A stretch of 64,000 nucleotides of DNA from Purshia tridentata. Lineage: Eukaryota > Streptophyta > Magnoliopsida > Rosales > Rosaceae. The notes under the pieces are model-generated. The model was given only the letters and a program-made list of their open reading frames with translations. It did not search any database and was not told where the DNA came from. Within the stretch, counting starts at the first letter, position 1, and each line of letters begins with the position of its first letter. Shown one piece after another: positions 1 to 12,868 of the stretch. The stretch is from positions 1-64,000 of the forward strand of contig QANT01004569.1 in NCBI GenBank assembly GCA_003254885.1. Direction: 5' to 3'. The position numbers were made by a program, and so were the translations under genes.

Positions 1-85
1 AATATCAAAAGAGAGAATGAGAGAGGCGGCAAGATACAAACTAAAGAAACATTGTGTTTTAGACTTAGGGTTTGATTCTGTAAAT

Positions 86-156
86 TAATAAATACATACT
101 TTAATACATACTAATAAATACATACTTTAATACATACTAATAAATACATACTTTAT
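86..156. repeat. 26-bp tandem repeat, about 2.7 copies
   Basis: A 26-bp AT-rich unit beginning taataaatacatacttt starts at 86, 112 and 138, with the last copy cut short. The rest of 1-738 is AT-rich upstream DNA of the agenet gene. It has a CT-rich stretch just before the start codon (about 709-725), typical of a plant 5' leader. I see no other gene there. Confidence 0.85.
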
Positions 157-738
157 ATATATATATATTTATTTAAACATATATATTCCAACTAATTTGA
201 CATATATGATATATAAACATATTTGTAACTTTAGTGGTCACAACAAAAAAAACATATTTGTAACTTTATAAACATATAGCATAAGCTAATTTAAACTAAT
301 AATCAATAGGTTTGATACTATTTTAATAGATAATTGGACATATACAAGTCATTCCTTGTTTCGATAATTCACGTGTTTCGCCAATTTCGTTATTTTTATA
401 CTTATAAATTTGAATATAATAAACCATGCATGCAATATTATTTTTCCATTTCACAAACAAATTAGTTTTTTTTTTTGGGATTAAAATAAAAATCACAGAT
501 CCAAGCCATTCATATTTCAATTTTCATTCATTTCGGTATTACTATTTTCCAGATTTGAAAAAAGCATAAGACAGACAGCTACTAATTTCCCAAAAAGGAA
601 AAAGAAACAATGTTTTAGCGTCCCAAAAAACCCTTCCCTTCCATTTGAGGACCTCTTGGTTCAAGACTTGGAAGTCCTCTGCACCACAGTACCAGTAATC
701 ACAACCACCTCTCTCTCTCTTTCACTCAAGCTTTAGCA

Positions 739-2618
739 ATGTCGCAGACCCATTTCAACAAGGGTGACCAAGTCGAGGTCACAGTGCCAGGCCATGGCTC
801 CACTGGTCCGTACTACCCAGCCACCGTTCTCCGCTCTGTAGTCAAGGACAAGGACCACATTTTCGTCCAGTACCAAACCCTAGCCATCCACCAACCCGAC
901 GACGGCCCAGACGGCTCAAAACCCCTCACCGAGATCGTCGAAGTGGGCAATGTGAGGCCTGTGCCACCCAAAGACAACCGCTTCTTCAAGGTGGGTGACA
1001 ACGTCGACGCGTACAGAGAAAAAGGGTGGTCTCGTGGGACTGTTATGGACATCTTCGAGAACTCTAGGTGCTTGGTTGTGTTGTCTGGTGGTGAAGGTCC
1101 AGAATTTGAGTGTGAGCAGTGGCATTTGAGGCATCATAGAGATTGGAATGATGGGTCTTGGGTCCCTCCTTTTCAAGAAGAGGTTTCTTTTCCCTTTTTA
1201 ATTTTATTCTTTGATCTTTTTGGTTAATGGGCATTTTTTAAATAAATTTTTGGTGCTTCATTATGTGTTTGTGCTTCTAGTAATGGGTTTAATTTCTTTA
1301 TGAAATTCCTTGAAGTTCACCTTGCAATTGACGGGTATGGTTATGATTGAGGGTAATGCCAGTAACTGTTTGCGTTTTTAAGTTCATTTTTTATCTTGTT
1401 TTTAAGTAACTGATTGAGGGTGTTTTCTGGTAGATAGAAATGTTCTGGCACGCACCAAACATATGCGTAATAGTGATAATATTTCTTAATGTTTAGAAAT
1501 AGAAAAAGGCTTACCAGTGAAATTGGTGACCATGACATTAAATAATTTTTTCTATATGCATGTACATTCTTACTGCAAAAGCAAGAGGTTGAAACCCAAT
1601 TACATAGTTATTTTCCAAGCAACCACAGACATCTACAAACATGTCGATCATAGGCAACTAGGGAAAATGGGTTTAAAACACAAGTTAATTTTAAATTGCA
1701 AATAGTGTCAATTTTGGTTTGCTTCATCCTTTGATATTTTGTGCAACCTTGTATAATTGGTTTATGGTATTTACTTTCTGATTTTGATATTCTGGTAATT
1801 CACTGGTTGCTAATGCCTGCCATGTCTATATTTTCTACTTTCTAGTCATGCATTTCTGGGTAATCATTCTTCTATATAACTTGTTTGGTTTTGTATGTGT
1901 AATGAAAGCTTGAATTGCAGGAAAATTCATCTGAGATGGTGGTGAAATCCAGAAAGGTAAGACTGAAAATCAAGTGCGGCAGGAAAACATTGGGAGCAAA
2001 GTTCGAGAATGGGACTTGGGTGGGGGTCAGCAGTGAAGAGGAAGGTTATGAGGATGCTTGGTACATTGCTAAAATAGTCGACTCTTTAGGAAATGACAAG
2101 TTTCTGGTGGAATACAAGCACCTGGTAACAGATGATGGAACCCAGCCCTTGAGAGAAGAAGCATATGCAAGTTACATTAGGCCTTGTCCTCCTCCACTTC
2201 TATCAGTTTCCCAGTTGAACGTGCGCCAAAAGGTTGACGCTTGGAACAATGAGGGATGGTGGGAAGGTGTCATTTCCAAAGTTCTTCGCAGAGGCTCAAA
2301 GTATGTTGTCTATTTCAGCTCCTCCAATGAGCATTTAGAGTTTAAACGTTCCGATTTGAGGCCTCATCTGGATTGGAGTAATGGACAGTGGACCCTTGCT
2401 TCCATGGTATGACTTCTACAGGTTTCTATCTTGTACATATCAAAATCCATAAGCAATGTTTGAGATTATTTTGCAGATGTCAGTTGCTTTGCATGCATCA
2501 TCAAAGAAGTATATTTTTGAGGATACCTAATTAGTGCTTCCATGTTTTTGATATACAGGCCACTGGACATGGAAATGATCACCAAGGTTTTCGCTGGCAA
2601 GAGGAAAGAGCAAAATAA
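739..2618 (+). CDS. Agenet (Tudor-like) domain protein, 329 aa
   Basis: Three coding exons: 739-1182, 1921-2406 and 2559-2618. All introns are GT..AG and all exons are phase 0, giving 329 residues. Exon 1 encodes two agenet-type modules, the first starting at FNKGDQVEV and the second at FFKVGDNVDAYREKGWSRG. Exon 2 encodes another pair, including WVGVSSEEEG, EDAWYIAKIV and NVRQKVDAWNNEGWWEG; each pair closes with a similar motif (LRHHRDWNDG, LRPHLDWSNG). Agenet domains are Royal-family folds. In plants they are found in chromatin readers and RNA-binding proteins, so a nuclear role is likely but not shown. Failure to splice exon 2 would end translation just after it (stop at 2410-2412). It may correspond to Arabidopsis At3g06520 by family and neighbourhood; that is from memory. 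Confidence 0.85.
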
Positions 2619-3637
2619 CCAAAGGAGTCATCTCAACTATATATTTTGTAGCTTTGGTTAATATGTTATGGTGTATAGAATAGATTGAGGGGCAGTAACA
2701 ACTGCTGGAGAGTGGCTTATATAACTGCTCTATTATGACATGCTGGAGACTGGCTTATGTGGCTACTTTATCGAATTTACTTGTCCATTATGATCGCGAG
2801 TTTCAATTTGTTTGGTTTAACTATGCAGGAAACTCACGGGGACATGAGTTGGTAGAGTTTTTAAAAGGCTGTTGGTGTGTGCATAGTGATAGAAAGTCCA
2901 TCATATGGCTCCGTTTCATAAAACAGGAACAGTCCTCATGTGTATCAATATCGTTATAATTATTCTTATGAAAACAATGCGGTCCCCTAAAGAATTATAT
3001 ACAAGTTTATTTCCACAATCCACATCACAAATGAAATGACAGCTTCACTTGAACAAACATTGTAAATGTATTGGAATTGGGGGATTGTGACAATATGTTG
3101 CTTTCATCACTAATTTGAAGTCAACAAGAATTAAACAGAGTAGAATAAAGTAGGGGACATTTTGTATCTGACCTAATAAAGGGTCTTTGCATTCATAATG
3201 AAAAGGTATAGCCGAATAGGTATAGGCTTATAGCATATTTTATTTATATTTTTGGTGGGTTTCGGCTTATTTGGCGCGAATCTAGCTTAATCAGCACTTA
3301 TGGCCCATTGGTCAATTGGTACGAGCCCACAAGCCCATCATCTCTGAAATTCGATCACCATCGTTAAAATTCATCAAGGAGCCTGTGTTGTCCACGGATC
3401 CTGGATTTTTCTTCCAATTCTCTCTTTTTCATTCTATGGATTATGGAAATCCCTAATCTTTGTTCCGTACGTAAACGCACAAATCCCTATTCTTTTTTCA
3501 TAATAATATACCCCAAATAAGATCAAAGATGCTTCCTTTATCAACCTGGTAACCCTTTTTTTCATGTCAAAATTCCTCTGTGAAACCAAAAGAATAAGAT
3601 TGACGAACCTTCAAACTCCGAAGTGAAAGCCCACTTC
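2619..3637. other. 3' UTR of agenet gene and intergenic DNA
   Basis: The first few hundred bases are probably the 3' UTR. A 74-codon ORF at 2735-2959 has no recognisable protein character. Nothing else is supported before the F-box leader. Confidence 0.5.
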
Positions 3638-3781
3638 ATCTCAATGCACCAAACGCAGTTTGATCGGATACCTATCTCGGAATTTTCATGTGGTAAGCAA
3701 AATTCCATAATCTCAATGCACCAAACGCAGTTTGATCGGATACCCATCTCGGAATTTTCATGTGGTAAGCAAAATTCCATA
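3638..3781. repeat. 72-bp perfect-spacing tandem duplication in F-box leader
   Basis: Two adjacent 72-bp copies (3638-3709 and 3710-3781) differ at one visible base (cctatctcgg against cccatctcgg). The array lies 50 bp upstream of the F-box start codon. Each copy carries a donor-like tgtggtaagc, at about 3690 and 3762. Confidence 0.9.
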
Positions 3782-3832
3782 TTCTTCTCATCGGGTGTTT
3801 TGAATTTTGTTCATATATATTGAAATTCGATT

Positions 3833-4915
3833 ATGAATTCGCAAAAATATGGTTTTTTCCCGGACGAAGTTGTCCTACAAATTCTTGCAAGACTGCCCAT
3901 TAAGTCACTTTTCAGGAGCAAAACTGTTTGTAAACTGTGGTATAGATTGGTTTCTGATAAGTATTTCATTCAACTGTACAATGAACTGTCTGCTAAGAAC
4001 CCCATGCTATTGGTTGAGGTTTCTGAGTCATTGGGATCAAAATCTAGTTTGATTTGTGTTGACAATCAGAGAGGTGTTTCTGAATTTTCCTTAGATTTCT
4101 TGAAGGACAGAGTTAAGGTCAAAGCCTCATGTAATGGCTTGTTGTGTTGCTCTAGTATACCTGATATGGGTGTATACTATGTATGTAATCCTATGACTCG
4201 TGAATTCAAGTTGCTTCCAAAGAGTAGGGAAAGGCATGTGACTCGGTTTTACCCTAATGGTGAGGCCACTCTTGTGGGATTGGCTTGCAATTTATCTACT
4301 CAGAAGTTCAATGTTGTTTTAGCTGGTTATCACCGCACTTTTGGTCATAGGCCAGATGGAACTTTTATATGTATGGTATTTGATTCTGAGTCCAACAAAT
4401 GGAGGAAGTTTGTATCTTTTCAGGATTATCAGTTCACCCATATGAAGAAGAACCAAGTTGTGTTTGTCAATGGTGCCCTTCATTGGTTGACAGGTAGTTG
4501 TTCTTGTATACTTGTGCTCGATCTGGATTATGACGTTTGGAGGAAGATGTCATTGCCGGGTGAACTGAGTTGTGGGTCTGGAAACAGGTTTTATTTGTTG
4601 GAGTCAGATGGTTGCTTGTCTGTGATCCAGATTTCAGATGCTTGGATGAAAATTTGGGTGTTGAAAGATTATGAGAGAGAGGAATGGCATTTGGTGGATA
4701 CAGTGAGTCTTAGATGTATTAAAGGACTTGTGCCAGGCATTTACCCCATATGTCAAACTGGTGAATATGTCTTCTTAGCATCTTATAAGCAGATCTTGGT
4801 GTTTAATCGCAACAATCGTGTCTGGAAAGAGATGTACTCAGTGAAGAACAGCTCTACACTCCCATTGTGGTACTCAGCGCATGCATTTCGGAGCACGATT
4901 TTGGCTTGTCGTTAA
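3833..4915 (+). CDS. F-box protein, At5g49610-like, 360 aa
   Basis: Single-exon gene. Residues about 7-50 form an F-box: FFPDEVVLQILARLPIKSL, then the usual K.VCK.W...VSD.YF pattern. The rest looks like an F-box-associated beta-propeller region: SCNGLLCCSS, a YVCNPMTREFKLLP motif (the usual 'NP.T.E...LP' blade signature), then ALHWLTG and VLDLDYDVWRKMSLPG. Such proteins bind SKP1 in SCF ubiquitin ligases and recruit substrates through the C-terminal region; the substrate is unknown. Length and layout match Arabidopsis At5g49610, which interacts with SKP1-like proteins. The ATG at 3833 begins directly before the F-box and follows the 72-bp duplicated leader. A different-frame ORF at 3849 is a shadow. 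Confidence 0.93.
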   Translation: MNSQKYGFFPDEVVLQILARLPIKSLFRSKTVCKLWYRLVSDKYFIQLYNELSAKNPMLLVEVSESLGSKSSLICVDNQRGVSEFSLDFLKDRVKVKASCNGLLCCSSIPDMGVYYVCNPMTREFKLLPKSRERHVTRFYPNGEATLVGLACNLSTQKFNVVLAGYHRTFGHRPDGTFICMVFDSESNKWRKFVSFQDYQFTHMKKNQVVFVNGALHWLTGSCSCILVLDLDYDVWRKMSLPGELSCGSGNRFYLLESDGCLSVIQISDAWMKIWVLKDYEREEWHLVDTVSLRCIKGLVPGIYPICQTGEYVFLASYKQILVFNRNNRVWKEMYSVKNSSTLPLWYSAHAFRSTILACR

Positions 4916-6070
4916 GTTGTGGACTACATGTAATGAACTTGTGTTGTGTACATAAATTTCGTATGTTAATAGGTATCGCTATTCGTTTGGCCGATTGTTG
5001 TTCGTCAGCGGTTTTCATTATGTGATTAGTGCTGTATAGACTTTGGCATAGATCTTTACCTAATGGTGTGCTTGAATGTTGGGCTTATCTTAATTTCTGT
5101 TTGTTCATTTTTGGATTATGGAAGGTTATATAAGGTTCAGGAAGAGATGCATGCATTTTATGGGAGGAAGTTATTCATTCGATTCTGGCAAGATTGCTCG
5201 TTTAGAATTGGATATTTCTTGGTATATTTTCTTTTTATGGATATGAAAATAAGAGGTTGTCTTTGGTTCACATACAGATTTTGAGTTCCTCTGTGCCATC
5301 TCACTGTCTTGTTCGCAATGTGCCTACTGCGTCTCTAGCCTCAACAGAGTTCACTATGTATTTTACTTTCTCAGTTGTCGTACTCAAAAAATTAGATATT
5401 TAATTAATGGAGAACTGAATATTTGATTTATGGGAGGGAGGGAGAGTGGTGGGTGAAAGAGTGCACCTTGTTTTCTACTTTGATTTTCCATGAATGAAAA
5501 CATCGAACAGATGCCATAATCACACTACACCAGAACAGTGCCTTATAGAATATTGAGTAATACTGCTTACATAAAATTGTGCCTCCTAACTGATATACTA
5601 CGGTGCCACTAGTGCACTATTTAGAAACCTTAAGTTATATTGATAACAAAAACTTAACCTAGAAGACAAGATGAATCCTTTAGAAATTGGACACCTTCAG
5701 GCTTTGAGCCCTTTGTTCCTCTTTTCCAAAATATAAGAGAGACTATGAGGGGAGAGAGAGAGAGTTTAGAAATTTGAATATTGGGTTATTTGCTAATTAC
5801 TTTCCTTTATCACTTGCATTTCATTTCTTTTGAAAGATATGTGTAGGAACTGATTCCACTAACCAAACAGAGCATTTGAGTACAATTTTGTTCACCTACA
5901 CTCAATAGGGTGACAATGTCAATGAGGTAGGGCAGGGTCTAGTTTGACAATTCCCATTTATTTCTTAATTCTTTTCTTTGCTAAAACAATTAATAGTGCC
6001 ATAAATACGTAATATAATATGCATAAAAAATACATCATAACAAGCATTTCATTACAAAATAATAATATAA
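4916..6070. other. 3' UTR of F-box gene and intergenic DNA
   Basis: About 4916-5300 is probably 3' UTR. The remainder is AT-rich with no coding signal I can support. Confidence 0.45.
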
Positions 6071-6478
6071 AGGGTAAATAGTTATTTTGATCCCTAAACT
6101 CTTCCACTTGTATCAGTTTGATCCCTAGACTTTTAATTTAGAAAATTAAGGACTCTGAAATTTTCAATTTTATCAATTGAGAACCTTTCCATCAATTCAC
6201 ATATTTTTCATCCAATTTTATGCTTTTATAGCACTATGTAAAATCCTTTTTTAGGGCAAAATGATTCCTTTCATTTAAAGTTTACAATTTTTTCCTCATG
6301 TATCATTTTTTCTTCTTTCATTTCTCATTAAATTTGGATGAAATATGTGTAAATTGACAGAAAAGTTTTGAATTGGAAAAATTAAAAAAGTTAGAATCCT
6401 TAATTTTTCAAATTAAAAATCTGAATACCAAACTGATATAAGTGTAATTGTCTGAAGACCAAAATGACTATTTACCCT
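6071..6478. mobile_element. Foldback MITE, 408 bp, 7-bp target duplication
   Basis: The two ends are long inverted copies of each other. The left end reads agggtaaatagttatttt and the right end is its near reverse complement, aaaatgactatttaccct. Similarity continues inward about 145-150 bp on each side, to roughly 6220 and 6330, leaving a loop of about 110 bp. The 7 bases aatataa lie immediately outside both ends (6064-6070 and 6479-6485), a perfect target-site duplication. There is no ORF, so it is non-autonomous. The arms differ at scattered positions, so it is not brand new. The superfamily is not certain. Confidence 0.85.
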
Positions 6479-7755
6479 AATATAAAAGTATAAAAATAAA
6501 AGTAATACATTACCCTTCACACCATCCATCAAATGAAATAGTGGACGGGTGTGATTGTAGGACTATGTAGTCGGTAGTCCGGATCATGGCAAACTTAATC
6601 TGCGGCCAAGCCCATTCGCATTAGGAACAAGGAATTGAAATCAGCCAAACAGGCCTGGATTCAACGTCTTGGATGAGAGACAGAAACACCTCCTTTGGCT
6701 TTAGAGCTTCATGAGTGTCTCGCTGTCTATTGGCAGACCCAAAAACTCTGACAATTATTACATGCTCAGCTCCTCCTTCATTCCCCGAAGACCCAATTAG
6801 CCAAACATGCCACCTTGATGCTCTTTGTTTCAGCTTATTCTCACTAATAATCCCTTTGTGTGCCTCTATCTCAATAAAAGAAACTTGCCTCAGAGCTCCA
6901 GGTATGTCCGTGCCAATATCTCAATGTTAAATACTTATCTGCGTGATTTTATTACATGGGTTTTGCTCGATTTCATTTATTTTCATCAAATTTAATTCGC
7001 TATGTGTCATTCTTAAATATTTGGAAATGGGTTTTATTGCTTTCTCAGACATTTGGGGCTTTATATCTCAAATGGATTTTTCATTTCCTTTCCTCTTATG
7101 TTTTCAATTGAAACTTTGGTATTTCAGACCTAAAAAAAGGAAACTCTATATAAGTTCATGGATGATACCATGGTGTTCATAATATAGTGTTATATAATTT
7201 CTTCGTGAGATTATTTTTTCTTTGCTTTTTGCTAAAAGAACAATGTAAGTCTCAAACATTGTTTTATGTAGATTATGTTGCATGACCTTTCTGTTATTTG
7301 TTGGCTTGAAATTTTTGGGTTTCGTATTACTTTACCAGTTATGTAGGTTGCCCAATATTGATACGGGTTCCATTACCAATTTATGGTGAGACCTTTTGCA
7401 TTTGGGTTGCATACCGTTAATACTAATTGTACTCTTTAGTAGTACTCTAAGTAAAGATCCTATTATCAGTAAACTTGGGTAATATGGAGGTTTTATTGAT
7501 ATATGAGTGTCATTACCATTTTTCAGTTTGTGAAATTAATTTATAAAAAATGTGAGCCTGATTTGCTACAATTGATGAACAGTCATTTTATTTAATTGAT
7601 TTAATGTTTATTATCCTTGTAATTGTATTTAGTATTTATTTGCAGATTGTATTTCTTTCAGGGGATCTAGCATGCATGGTTTGGCTGCTTTGAATCAATT
7701 ATAAATGGTTTAACTTGACTTCTCCTTCAAACACTATATCAAGGTCTTTTAACTT
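6479..7755 (+). other. Intergenic DNA and probable 5' UTR exon and intron of the DnaJ gene
   Basis: About 6690-6901 looks like a non-coding first exon: mixed composition ending in a good donor (CTCCAG|GTATGTCC at 6902). A pyrimidine tract and acceptor (tttgcag, ending about 7645) precede the coding exon, so a leader intron of about 740 bp is likely. This is inference; transcript data would settle it. Confidence 0.4.
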
Positions 7756-10700
7756 ATGGCGCGGAAGGGTAATCAACAGAAGAATGGGGTAGATCGCCAT
7801 ACATCAAAGCACAAAAAGAAAGGTTCAGATTCAGGGTGTACACTGGCAGAAACGGAAGGGCATGGGAAAGAAAGTGAAGTGAAAGTTTTTCCTGGAGAAG
7901 AACTCCCAAATGATAACCAGCCAAGCAGTCCTCTTTCAGCAGGTGTGAGCAAAACCAATCATGCTAGAGATGAGAATAAAAGCAAGCAAAAATCTGGGAA
8001 GTTTTTGAGGAAAGAGAAGCAAGGGATGGATGCAATGCAGGGTCCAGGGCAGCCAATGTCTTTAGGAAGTGATTTAGGAGATACCAATGGAAATAATGAA
8101 GCTGAAAGCATAAGAGAAGAAAATGGGTCATTACCTCAGAGTGACTTACGCCGAAAACGTACAAGAAGAAAATTAGGTTGCTCACTGAATGGATGGCATA
8201 TAAAAACTCTGATGGGGAGGTTAGAGTTTTCAGACAGTTTATTGGTTAGAAACTTGAAGGCATCAGCATTGCCCATCTTGAAGGTGGCTAATGAGTGGCT
8301 GCATAGGCACGAACCAGCATTTTTTACCATAAAAAGTAACATACTGAATGCTCGTGATTATGTCAAAACAAAGATTGAGCAGGCATATCCCATTGTTTTG
8401 AAGTGGCTTATGCAGTTTGGGAGTATATTGTTTCTTTTATCAATGGCTTGGTTGGATTGTTCTTTAAGGGGCATCGATTCCTTTCTACGCATGGGGACAA
8501 CATCCTTCTTTTCAGTTATATGGTGCAGCATTCTCTCAGTAGTTGCTATGGTTGGGATGTTCAAATTTCTGATTGTCTTGGTAAGTCCTAGTATTGCTAA
8601 GTTGCTCCTAATGACTTAATAAAAGCCAGAAATTTTTTATATTGTTTTCTAATCCTCATAATTTGGCTTATTTTTCTTCAACAAAATGCATGATTTTTCT
8701 TAGTCCCTTGTCCTTTTGCTTCTCTTTGGTTCCTTTTGTTTGATTATGACGTGTTGAGCATCCAGCATTCTGAATGTTCCCTTATGAATAATTATCTGTA
8801 GCAATGAGTGCACATCTGATTAAGTTTATCTTAAGATTTATAAGCTTATCTGTTAATTTTGGAGTTGGTATGTTCTCATAACTGTTGTTTAAATAATCAG
8901 GCCTCAGCTGCTCTAATTGGAGCTTTCATTGGGCTCATTCTTGCAATTTTGGTGGTGGCTCTTTCTGGAGCTCTTTTCTTGTGGCTTTATGGAAGCTTTT
9001 GGACGACAGCACTTGTAATCTTCTTTGGAGGTGATTTTCTTGCCTTCTTACAAGTGTAGATCATCTACTTAAATTATGCATATTACTTCATCCAAGCTTT
9101 CTGAGGTTTAACATTCTTCAAAATTCAGGGTTGGCATTCACACTGAAGCATGAACGTGTTGCACTGTTAATCGCCACTGTGTATTCCACTTACTGTGCTT
9201 GGGCATATGTTGGATGGCTGGGTTTGCTGTTGGGGTTGAATTTATCTTTTATCTCAAGTGATTTTCTGATATATTTCTTAAAGAACAATGTAAATCAGCA
9301 TAGAAGACCCACTGGATCGCCTGAGCAAACATCTGGAATGCAAGGTCAACCAGGCTTCTTTAATGGTGAGCAGGACACTTCATCCTCTGACAATGGCCCA
9401 TGGTTTTCTGCTGATCGTAGCCCTGGAGTACCTTCAACCAGTGGAGCTGATGCTGAGATAACCTCTGAAGATGAAGTTGTTCGGCTGTTAAACTGTACTG
9501 ATCACTATTCGGTGTTGGGATTGTCCCGGTATGAGAATGTAGATGTTTCTTTACTGAAGCGGGAGTATAAGAAAAAGGTAAGTGCTGTTCATTGTTTTCT
9601 ATAGTTGGCATGAAAGGGGATCTCTTCCAACCTTTTTGTGCTTGTTATGTTATTCTCTTGGAAGTTTAAAGATCCCTATAGCCAAATATGGTGATCTATA
9701 GTCTAAGTCTGGCTTTATTTTTGTGATATTTCAATGATGATTTTTATCTTTCCAGAGATGGATTTAATTATATAGAAGTACTGTTTCTGGATAGCATGCT
9801 ACTATGTTAAAATATTTTCTTTTGTTAGATGAACTTTTTTATATTGCTTATCAGGCAATGTTGGTCCATCCTGATAAAAATATGGGAAATGAAAAGGCTG
9901 CTGAAGCTTTCAAGAAACTTCAGAATGCATATGAGGTGAATCCCTTGATATCCTTTGAAAATGTTCTATGGTATATTTGATTTTTCATTCTGATTGTACC
10001 ATTGACCCTTGTTCCTTTATCTTTTCTAGGTTTTACTTGATTCGTTGAAACGGAAAGCATATGATGATGATTTAAGGAGAGAGGAACTGCTGAACTATTT
10101 TCGTAGGTTTCAAAGTGCTTCGCAAAAGGTAATATATATCTTGTTCTCATATTTCTGGTTTGTACACTTTGTTGTAATTGGCATGAGAAATTGAAATCTC
10201 TTGACCAATCTCCTCGATATCCACGTGAATATGAGAAGAGGGTGAATCTTGAAAGTGATACCTGCCAATTGCTTCCCCCAAATCCAAGGGGGTCTTTCCT
10301 GTCAACTTTTTCATTAATTTGGATTTGTTGGTAGACAGTTGTGTTATTTTGGGTCCTGTAGTTATGACTTGTGCCAGAAATTTTTTTGTTTGTTTTATCT
10401 CAGTATCCTCGGGGCTGTAAATTTCACTTGTTCTAAGTTCATATACCTATATGCCTTACCTAAGCTTTTAATACAATGTGCTTCCTAGAATGGAGGGCAT
10501 GGCTTGTTTCCCTCTGGATTTGCACGCCCAGATGCTGATGCTGAGGACCCATTTGGAGATTCAAGGCGAATCGCCTGCAATAAGTGCAGCAACTTTCATG
10601 TCTGGATACTCACCAGGAAATCAAAGTCTCGAGCAAGATGGTGCCAGGTTTTTCATTTACCTTGAAAGCTTTCAATGATGTTCTATTAGTTTGCATTTAT

Positions 10701-11718
10701 CAAGTTTTTTGTTCCTAATCATTCTATGTTAAGGGTTTAGCACTTTAAAGAATTATGCTCCTTTTTCATAAAGATGATACATTTCGTGCTTGGTGGTTAT
10801 GTTTACCTTGTGGTGTTTCTTTTTTAAAAGGATTGCAAAGATTTTCATCAAGCTAAAGATGGTGATGGATGGGTTGAACAATCTTCCCAACCCTTCTTCT
10901 TTGGATTGTTGCAGAAGGTATGTGCATTTATATATGTTGGAGAAAGCTTGTTTTTAGAATTTTATGCCGGCACTTGTCTGCTCCAACTAGTTTGTCCCCT
11001 TCATGTGCTATTGAAAGATTCATTGTTTGTGAGTGGGGGAAAAAAAAAACTTAAAAGAAAATGAAAAAGAATTATCACTAGTACGACTATCAAGGCTTAT
11101 CTATTAATCTCTTAAATGTGTCTAATACAAGATTATTCTTTTTCAAATAATGCTGTATGTGCAGGTAGATGCTCCATCCGCATTTGTTTGCGCAGATAGC
11201 AAGATATATGATGCTAGTGAGTGGTATGTTTGTCAGGTAAGTTAATTTTAACTTGTTTCTAAATTAGTCTAATAGGTGCCTTTTGTCCTTTTGAAAAACG
11301 CGTGCATGCTGGCCCATGCCACCTCCTACACCCACACATAGGTATTCTTATATTGAAAGTAGATAGATGTACATAAAGCTCACTTTTGTTGCAGGGAATG
11401 AGATGTCCAGCCAACACTCACAAGCCAAGTTTTCATGTGAACACAAGTGTGACCTCTAAGCATAATACCGGAAAGGGAACAAGTTCAGGACAAAAAGGCA
11501 ATCGGATGCCAGCTTCTACTATGGAAGAGTGCATGACAGAGGAAGAATTCATGGAGTGGTTACAGAATGCAGTGCAAACAGGCATGTTTGAGAATAATAG
11601 TGCCAGTGCCTCGACTGAGAGCCCATTTGCTGCCAAATCTGCAAGTGGTTCTAAGACTAGTGGCAGCACCAGTGGCAGTGCTAACAAGAAAAAGAAAAAG
11701 GGAAAGAAGCAATGGTGA
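7756..11718 (+). CDS. Membrane DnaJ protein with Jiv90-like domain (DNAJC14 type), 741 aa
   Basis: Nine coding exons: 7756-8580, 8901-9030, 9129-9577, 9855-9935, 10030-10128, 10489-10647, 10831-10917, 11165-11236 and 11395-11718. Phases close to one 741-residue frame. The N terminus (about 1-140) is polar and Lys/Ser-rich. About residues 205-370 hold several hydrophobic segments (GSILFLLSMAWLD, GLILAILVVALSGALFLW). The J domain starts near residue 430 (DHYSVLGL) with the HPD triad in LVHPDKN. Then comes a Cys-rich region (CNKCSNFHVW, ARWCQDCKDFH, DGWVE, DAPSAFVCADSKIYDASEW, CPANTHKPSF), the pattern of the Jiv90 domain of animal DNAJC14. The tail ends in a lysine block. It is probably an ER-membrane HSP70 co-chaperone. 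Arabidopsis At5g49580 is the likely counterpart. Confidence 0.9.
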
Positions 11719-12868
11719 GTTTCTCACTAGTCTTTGTAAGCATTAGTGAATCTGATAAAGAAAGAAGGTCCATATAATTTCAGTGGTGGCCTATTGTCTT
11801 ATTTTCAGAAAAAGAAGGCCTGAGGAAAGTTTGACTTCATTAATTTGTATGCTGCTGGCATAAAAAAAGTGTAGAATCCCCATTAGCCTGCGTACTACAG
11901 AGTTTGTATAGGCTAGCGTTTCATCATTCTCTATCACCTTGTTATCTTTCTTTTACTTTGCCTTGAGGCAGTTATTTTTCGTGGCGGGGCAAGCAGGGGC
12001 GGGTGGTGGGTGGTGGAACATGGAAGAAAAGAACGGCCATGGCCCTTGCAAACCTCCGAAAAATAAAAAATAAAAAAAAGAGAGAAAAAGAATCAATATA
12101 TGTTATAGAGAATACCAATGTGTTAACTTTGTCTTCTCGTTCTACGGTTATTAACAGCTTCCCTAAATTGAAATTCTCTAACCATTCAAATGTTTTAGAG
12201 ATTTTAAGTAGAAAAAACAATAATTTAACTACTTCATAAAAAACATATGGGAAAGACATCGTAACAGGAAATGCTTTTCTACCAAATAGCTTTAATAACC
12301 CGCTCTCTTTTGTTTTAAGAAACGTCTTCAATCTCTCTTTTGAACTTTATATATCTCTCAATCTAACTACTAATCTAATACAATCGGCCCATAAAGAATT
12401 AAACATCAATTATAATAGGGGTTTTTTCTACCCCCAATTTTGGATTCATTTTATAAAATAACTAATCTAATCCTAAGAATTTATGAATGAATTTTGTGTT
12501 GGGTTTGTGTCATATCTAGATTTATTATCCTTACCCTTAATCACATTTAGAGGGAGCACGGGATTAAAATAGATTATTTTAATAATTGAAATTAAAATAT
12601 TACAAGAAAAAAAGGTTTAACCGTTGGATCTATCCTACAGAGAACTGGTTATCCAACGGTCGACTCGGATTAACTTTTGGACGGACAAAGGAAGACGTTA
12701 CGTATTGGTTGCCTATGCCCTTTCATAATACACCTCATCTGGTTCCTACCCAAAGCGAAAACTTTTCTAAATACCCTCAAACAGTACTGAAATTACCAAC
12801 CGGCCCCTTTTCCCTCACCTGTACCGCAAATTGCATATCCGAGCAGAGTTTGCTCCAAAACTGGTTCA
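11719..12868. other. Intergenic: DnaJ 3' UTR and bS6c promoter region
   Basis: AT-rich, with no credible gene. A 10-bp inverted repeat (accgttggat about 12619-12628, atccaacggt about 12651-12660) lies roughly 210 bp upstream of the bS6c start and could form a hairpin with a loop of about 22 bases. Confidence 0.5.
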
